Translations under genes and position numbers: made by a program
Shown here: positions 35,694 through 38,723 of the stretch, one piece after another
Numbering within the stretch: position 1 is the stretch's first letter
How the letters are laid out: each line of letters begins with the position of its first letter
Notes under the pieces: model-generated
The model's database searches: none
What the model was told of the DNA's origin: nothing
What the model saw: only the letters and a program-made list of their open reading frames with translations
Assembly (NCBI RefSeq): GCF_000710915.1
Contig: NZ_BAUA01000070.1
Location: forward strand, 1-38,723
Source: Nocardia brasiliensis IFM 10847
GTDB lineage: Bacteria; Actinomycetota; Actinomycetes; Mycobacteriales; Mycobacteriaceae
Direction: 5' to 3'
Length of the DNA stretch: 38,723 nucleotides

Positions 35694-36029
35694 GTGTCTG
35701 ATCAACAGAGTTTTACCCGGATCGTTTCGGCCACCTCCTCGGTCGTGATCGCGGTGTGCGCGGTGGTGGTGACGGTGAAGGTGGCGGGCGCCAATCTCGA
35801 CCCGGCCGATCCACCGCGGGTGCTGGACCAGGCGGCGCTGGAGCAGCAGGTGGCGAACCGGTTGCAGGGTGTGAGGGAGGAACCGGTGGGCCGGGTGACC
35901 TGTCCTGGTTCTGTGCAGGTAGTGGTGGGTAACAAGTTCGACTGCGAGTCATGGGATTACCTGAGGTCGGCGAAGGTTCAGGTCGAAATCGTCAGTGATC
36001 AGGGCGAGATCTCGGTGACCAGGTCATGA
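35694..36029 (+). CDS. DUF4333-like exported or membrane-anchored protein
   Basis: This 111-residue protein starts at GTG 35694 with AGGA upstream. A hydrophobic N-terminal segment (IVSATSSVVIAVCAVVVTVK) is a signal anchor, and no lipobox is clear. The mature part has the DUF4333 pattern: a helix with QQVANRLQ, then VTCPGSVQVVVGNKFDCES with the two cysteines that probably form a disulfide, and strand-forming VEIVSDQGEIS. The family is common in actinobacteria and its function is unknown. Confidence 0.6.
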   Translation: MSDQQSFTRIVSATSSVVIAVCAVVVTVKVAGANLDPADPPRVLDQAALEQQVANRLQGVREEPVGRVTCPGSVQVVVGNKFDCESWDYLRSAKVQVEIVSDQGEISVTRS

Positions 36030-36077
36030 CAATGTCCGTGATTCGGGTTGATCCGGTGACCACTGCGGTGGGTTCAT

Positions 36078-36383
36078 GAACCTCGCCGCTGCACCGGCGA
36101 GCACACCGAGCGCAGCCTCATCCTCGACCTGGCTCTCGCCCTGGCCGAGGACCGGCGCCGCGACATCGCCCGCAAGACCCGCGACGGCCTGGAGGCCGCT
36201 GCCCGCCGAGGGCGAAAGGGCGGGCGCCCCACCGTCGTCGACGACGACAAACGCCGCGCGATCCTGGCCCGCCGAGCCGAAGGGCAATCCCTGCGCGAGA
36301 TCGCCCGAGGCATCGGTGTCAGCCTCGCCGTCGTCCACGGAGCAGTGAAAACAGCTGAGGCGGGCGCGGCCGAGGTTGCGTGA
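36078..36383 (+). pseudogene. Truncated serine recombinase/resolvase (C-terminal remnant)
   Basis: Reading from 36078 in the frame that ends with TGA at 36381-36383, the protein runs TGEHTERSLILDLALALAED, then RRDIARKTRDGLEAAARRGR and KGGRPTVVDDDKRRAILARR, followed by LREIARGIGVSLAVVHGAVK. These are the E helix end, the KGGRP hinge and the Hin-type HTH of a serine recombinase. The catalytic domain with its serine is missing. No start codon with a ribosome binding site exists in this frame. It is a leftover of a larger gene, probably from an older mobile element. Confidence 0.7.
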
Positions 36384-36384
36384 T

Positions 36385-36585
36385 CTACGCCGCTGACTCA
36401 GCGGTCGGCTTGAGCGTCTCGCTGTCGAGGAAGAGTCCGTCGAGGACGCTGTCGTCACGCTCCAGCGCGCGTACTTCGATTTCAGTCCCGTCGGTGGCGC
36501 CGAGGTCGCGGGCGGTTTTGACGAACTGCTCAAGCTCGGCCACGGTGATCGAACCGGTCAGAAACAGAGGAAGAGTGATCTGCAT
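36385..36585 (-). CDS. Small acidic protein, 66 residues
   Basis: The ATG at 36585 follows TAGGGTGTACCG. The protein is acidic, with LPLFLTGSITVAELEQFVKT, then LGATDGTEIEVRALERDDSV. It lies 9 bases from the stop of the reverse gene at 36595 and is likely cotranscribed with it. No family recognised. Confidence 0.5.
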   Translation of the reverse strand: MQITLPLFLTGSITVAELEQFVKTARDLGATDGTEIEVRALERDDSVLDGLFLDSETLKPTAESAA

Positions 36586-36594
36586 CGGTACACC

Positions 36595-37233
36595 CTAGGC
36601 CCCCAAGTGGGACTCCGGTTGGCTGCTCGGGGCGGGGTCAAGAAGTACGGACCCGTCGAGGTCGAACCTATGACGTGCTTCGCTCGTCTGGATGAAGACG
36701 CCGCCGGGTTCGTAGGTGATGGACACGATGGGTTGGCCGTAGAGCAGGCGACCCAAGTCGCTTGCGCCGAGCCCGGATACCTTCTTGGGGCGCTTAGCCG
36801 ACGTGCGGGGATTCACGTCGGGAACGCAAGTCCGACAACGCGGTAGTGCCGTGTTGGAGGCCTGCTCGCGAGTGACGAGGTTGCCCGCGACGCCCCACTC
36901 GTACCCGCCGCTTCCCTCGCCGTCGTTGATCTCGGCGTAGCGGGCCTCGATGACATCCAGGTCGTCCGTCTCGGTGACCCAATACCACGAGTTCGTCGGC
37001 CACAGGTTGTGCCGCAGGGTCGAACAGTCTGCCGAGTGGACCTTCTGCCCGACGTAGTAGCGGCGGCCGCTCTCGACCGCGGCGGCGATCCTGTCCTCGT
37101 AGTCCTGCAGCCACTTCTGGATCGCGCGGACCGCATCTCGGACCGGGATCTGCTCGTAGGGTTCGTGCTCGCAGACATTTCGGCGCCTGAACCTGATGCA
37201 ACCGGGCGCCCGGCCGGACACAGCTCCGCTCAT
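36595..37233 (-). CDS. Hypothetical protein with possible zinc sites, 212 residues
   Basis: ATG 37233 has GCAGGATGG about 9 bases upstream; ATG 37242 is also possible. The protein carries VCEHEPYEQIP, YVGQKVHSADCSTLRHNLWP and RCRTCVPDV, so there are several Cys/His residues that may bind metal. A C-terminal part (DLGRLLYGQPIVSITYEPGG) is beta-rich. Upstream of the small acidic gene, it may form an operon with it. Family unknown. Confidence 0.5.
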   Translation of the reverse strand: MSGAVSGRAPGCIRFRRRNVCEHEPYEQIPVRDAVRAIQKWLQDYEDRIAAAVESGRRYYVGQKVHSADCSTLRHNLWPTNSWYWVTETDDLDVIEARYAEINDGEGSGGYEWGVAGNLVTREQASNTALPRCRTCVPDVNPRTSAKRPKKVSGLGASDLGRLLYGQPIVSITYEPGGVFIQTSEARHRFDLDGSVLLDPAPSSQPESHLGA

Positions 37234-37331
37234 GACGACCATCCTGCACCCCGGCTTCGGAGACGACGTGGCGGGCCGGAACTACGCTGAACAGCTCACC
37301 TCAGACCCAGCGTTCTGGGCAAGATGAACAG

Positions 37332-37946
37332 ATGGCCGCCGTGAACTCCGAACCGCCCCTGCCGTTTTCACCAGCAGCGAAGCAAGCGCTTCACGACCTG
37401 GCAATCCACGCGGGCACAGGGGTGACCATCGTGTGCGGGTTCCCCGCGGCGGGCAAGACCACCGCCACCCGGCTACTGGCCGAGCTGGTCGACCCGGTCG
37501 TGCTCGACAAGGACGCCTTCGCACCGCGGCTCGAGGAGTCGGTGATGGCCGAGTTGACCGGCAACCCCCACGACCGTGACAGCGACCTCTACCGCCGTGT
37601 CGTCTCCCCACACCTCTACGCCGCCCTGGTCCGGCAGGCCGTCGTCATCGCTCGCCGCTGCCCGGTCGTGGTCGACGCCCCGTTCCTCGGCTACATCAGC
37701 GCCGCCAGCGGACAACGACAGCGGCTCAGCGACTACATCCGCGCGGTCGCCGGCGGCGACGACACCGCGATCCGGACAGTGTGGGTCGGCACCGACACCA
37801 CTCAACTCCGGGAGCGGATGGCCCACCGTGGCGCCGAGCGGGACCAACCCAAGCTTGCCGACTGGGAGACCTACCGAGCCAACGTCCTGGACTCGGACCT
37901 CGCACACACCGGCCCGCGCGTGGCGGACTACCACGTCGTGAACTGA
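37332..37946 (+). CDS. P-loop kinase-like protein (zeta-toxin/AAA-type)
   Basis: This is a 204-residue protein. Walker A GFPAAGKTT lies at 36-44. Later, VVVDAPFLGYISAASGQRQR and IRTVWVGTDTTQLRERMAHR fit the second half of a P-loop kinase fold, the lid being helical. The architecture resembles zeta-type or chloramphenicol-phosphotransferase-like kinases. The next gene overlaps it (TGATG) and may be a partner. A toxin role cannot be told from sequence alone. Confidence 0.65.
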   Translation: MAAVNSEPPLPFSPAAKQALHDLAIHAGTGVTIVCGFPAAGKTTATRLLAELVDPVVLDKDAFAPRLEESVMAELTGNPHDRDSDLYRRVVSPHLYAALVRQAVVIARRCPVVVDAPFLGYISAASGQRQRLSDYIRAVAGGDDTAIRTVWVGTDTTQLRERMAHRGAERDQPKLADWETYRANVLDSDLAHTGPRVADYHVVN

Positions 37947-38299
37947 TGGACGACTGGAAGGACCCGCGCGAGCTGCCGTGGGGTGGAGACCCGAAGGCGA
38001 ACTGGACCCCGGAGCAGCACCAAGACTGGGCCGACGCCGAGGCCGAGCTGTATGCGTCGGGGTACCGGCCGCCGCAGCCGGTGTGCGAGCTGCTCGACAC
38101 CATCCCCCCGGCCGGGCTCGACAAGTGGACCTGGATCTGCACCGAGTCGAACTTCGAGCTGCCCGACTGCACGACGATCGACCGGGAGATCACCGTCGCC
38201 GAGCTGCGCCTGGCCGACCGCGAAGTCCGCGGCCTGGCCGACGAGGAGGACCGCGCCACGGTCTACGAACTGCAGCGTGCCCGTGGTCGACTCAACTGA
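37946..38299 (+). CDS. Hypothetical partner of the P-loop kinase gene
   Basis: The ATG overlaps the kinase stop (TGATG), so translation is coupled. The protein is acidic, 117 residues, with DDWKDPRELPWGGDPKANWT, a PPQPVCELLDTIPPAGLDKW segment and a helical C-terminus (VAELRLADREVRGLADEEDR). No DNA-binding motif is seen, unlike most antitoxins, though acidic helical proteins can neutralise kinases. Its tail overlaps the convergent gene at 38292 by 8 bases. Confidence 0.5.
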   Translation: MDDWKDPRELPWGGDPKANWTPEQHQDWADAEAELYASGYRPPQPVCELLDTIPPAGLDKWTWICTESNFELPDCTTIDREITVAELRLADREVRGLADEEDRATVYELQRARGRLN

Positions 38300-38723
38300 C
38301 CCCGGGGGTTGTCCCCCGGCGAGGAGGAACTGCATCGCGACCGGCTCGCTTGGCACGGCGCTGCTGCTTCTTCCTGATCTCTCGAGGCGTATCCATGGCT
38401 AGGAGCCAGAGTGTCTCGCCGTTCATCGAGCCGCGCTGTTCGAATTTCTGGCGCTCGGCGACGTAGGTGCGGCCGGCCTCGGTAGCACGCGCGTGCAGCG
38501 CGAGCCTGTGGTCCGGCTTCCATGACGGAAGCGCGCGGACGTCAACCCTCATCATGCGGCACTCGACAAGCCCGCGGGCGGCGAGCGTGCGTACGGCGCG
38601 GCGGTAGGTGGCTCGTTCGGCCCGAGACGCCGGAACCCCTGCAGATTCGAATGTGATCCCGAGCACATTGATCGGGTGCCACTTCTGCGGGTCTTCTCTC
38701 TCTGCGAGCGACCAGAGCCGCTG
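38292..38723 (-). CDS. Winged-helix-like protein, continues across the circular origin
   Basis: This frame is open to the last base of the window and continues in frame at positions 39 to 1. The full protein of 156 residues is helical and basic, with an N-terminal MSRGLGLLQRQVLQRLWSL, then SRAERATYRRAVRTLAARGL and a VECRMMRV segment that resembles a small winged helix-turn-helix. The C-terminal part is Lys/Arg-rich. A DNA-binding role is inferred from the pattern. The joined N-terminus looks natural, which supports circularity. Confidence 0.7.
   Translation of the reverse strand, partial: QRLWSLAEREDPQKWHPINVLGITFESAGVPASRAERATYRRAVRTLAARGLVECRMMRVDVRALPSWKPDHRLALHARATEAGRTYVAERQKFEQRGSMNGETLWLLAMDTPREIRKKQQRRAKRAGRDAVPPRRGTTPGVS

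Noticed and set aside
36076..36348. Forward open frame giving MNLAAAPASTPSAASS and onward
   Set aside because: Another frame of the same DNA gives the clear C-terminus of a serine recombinase. The Pro/Ser/Ala-rich reading is its shadow.
1..38723. CRISPR array
   Set aside because: The repeats found (GATCGCGCGC, GCTAGC, CCCCTGGATTA) are too short and irregularly spaced, and there are no cas genes.

Overview
The window looks like one complete circular plasmid of 38,723 bp from a high-GC actinobacterium, probably in the Mycobacteriales (Nocardia, Rhodococcus, Gordonia or a relative). The genus is inference. The high-GC coding, GTG/TTG starts, a WhiB-type protein, a DUF4913-type protein, a DUF2637/SpdB-like membrane protein and a MobC plus relaxase pair point this way. 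Circularity is read from the ends: a reverse-strand gene that runs off position 38723 continues in frame, without a base missing, into 13 codons at positions 39 to 1 that begin with ATG.

Layout. (1) 1-1830: a 34-aa peptide gene, an Abi-like HEPN protein and two small genes, separated by strong terminators. (2) 12258 down to 1860 (reverse): a tightly coupled operon, nearly every gene overlapping the next by 1-4 bases. It holds small proteins, a divergent WhiB-like protein, a VirD4/TraG-type coupling ATPase, DUF4913, a Toprim primase-like protein and a large RRQRL-type protein sharing a long C-terminal region with the primase. (3) 12272-14142: a divergent GntR/UTRA regulator with two more genes. 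It probably controls both directions. (4) 14211-17250: a small RHH-like gene, a replication initiator, and a parA/parB-like pair flanked on both sides by GCTAGC repeats. (5) 17249-20337: a coiled-coil protein and a four-helix membrane protein with a C-terminal HTH. The latter gene carries 13 copies of GATCGCGCGC in all three codon phases. (6) 20398-23420: a probable oriT, mobC and a relaxase, then a block of repeats and a very large nested inverted repeat. (7) 23570-30129: accessory genes, including an endonuclease VII-like protein, a NERD protein, a PD-(D/E)xK-type protein, and an XRE regulator overlapping cutA. (8) 30345-32619: an ECF-like sigma factor, an HTH protein and an ImmA/IrrE-type metalloprotease with a Cys-rich tail, in one overlapping operon. 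(9) 32731-38723: two tiny basic proteins, a tyrosine recombinase with a candidate core site, a serine recombinase remnant, a P-loop kinase-like gene with a partner, and small unknowns.

How it works together (inference). Rep and ParA/ParB-like proteins maintain the plasmid, and the tyrosine recombinase may resolve multimers or integrate it. MobC, the relaxase and the coupling ATPase would prepare DNA for transfer. No VirB4, VirB6 or other mating-channel gene is visible, so the plasmid looks mobilizable rather than self-transmissible. The best candidate for an undescribed system is the sigma factor / HTH protein / metalloprotease operon. The GATCGCGCGC array is the best unexplained DNA-level signal.
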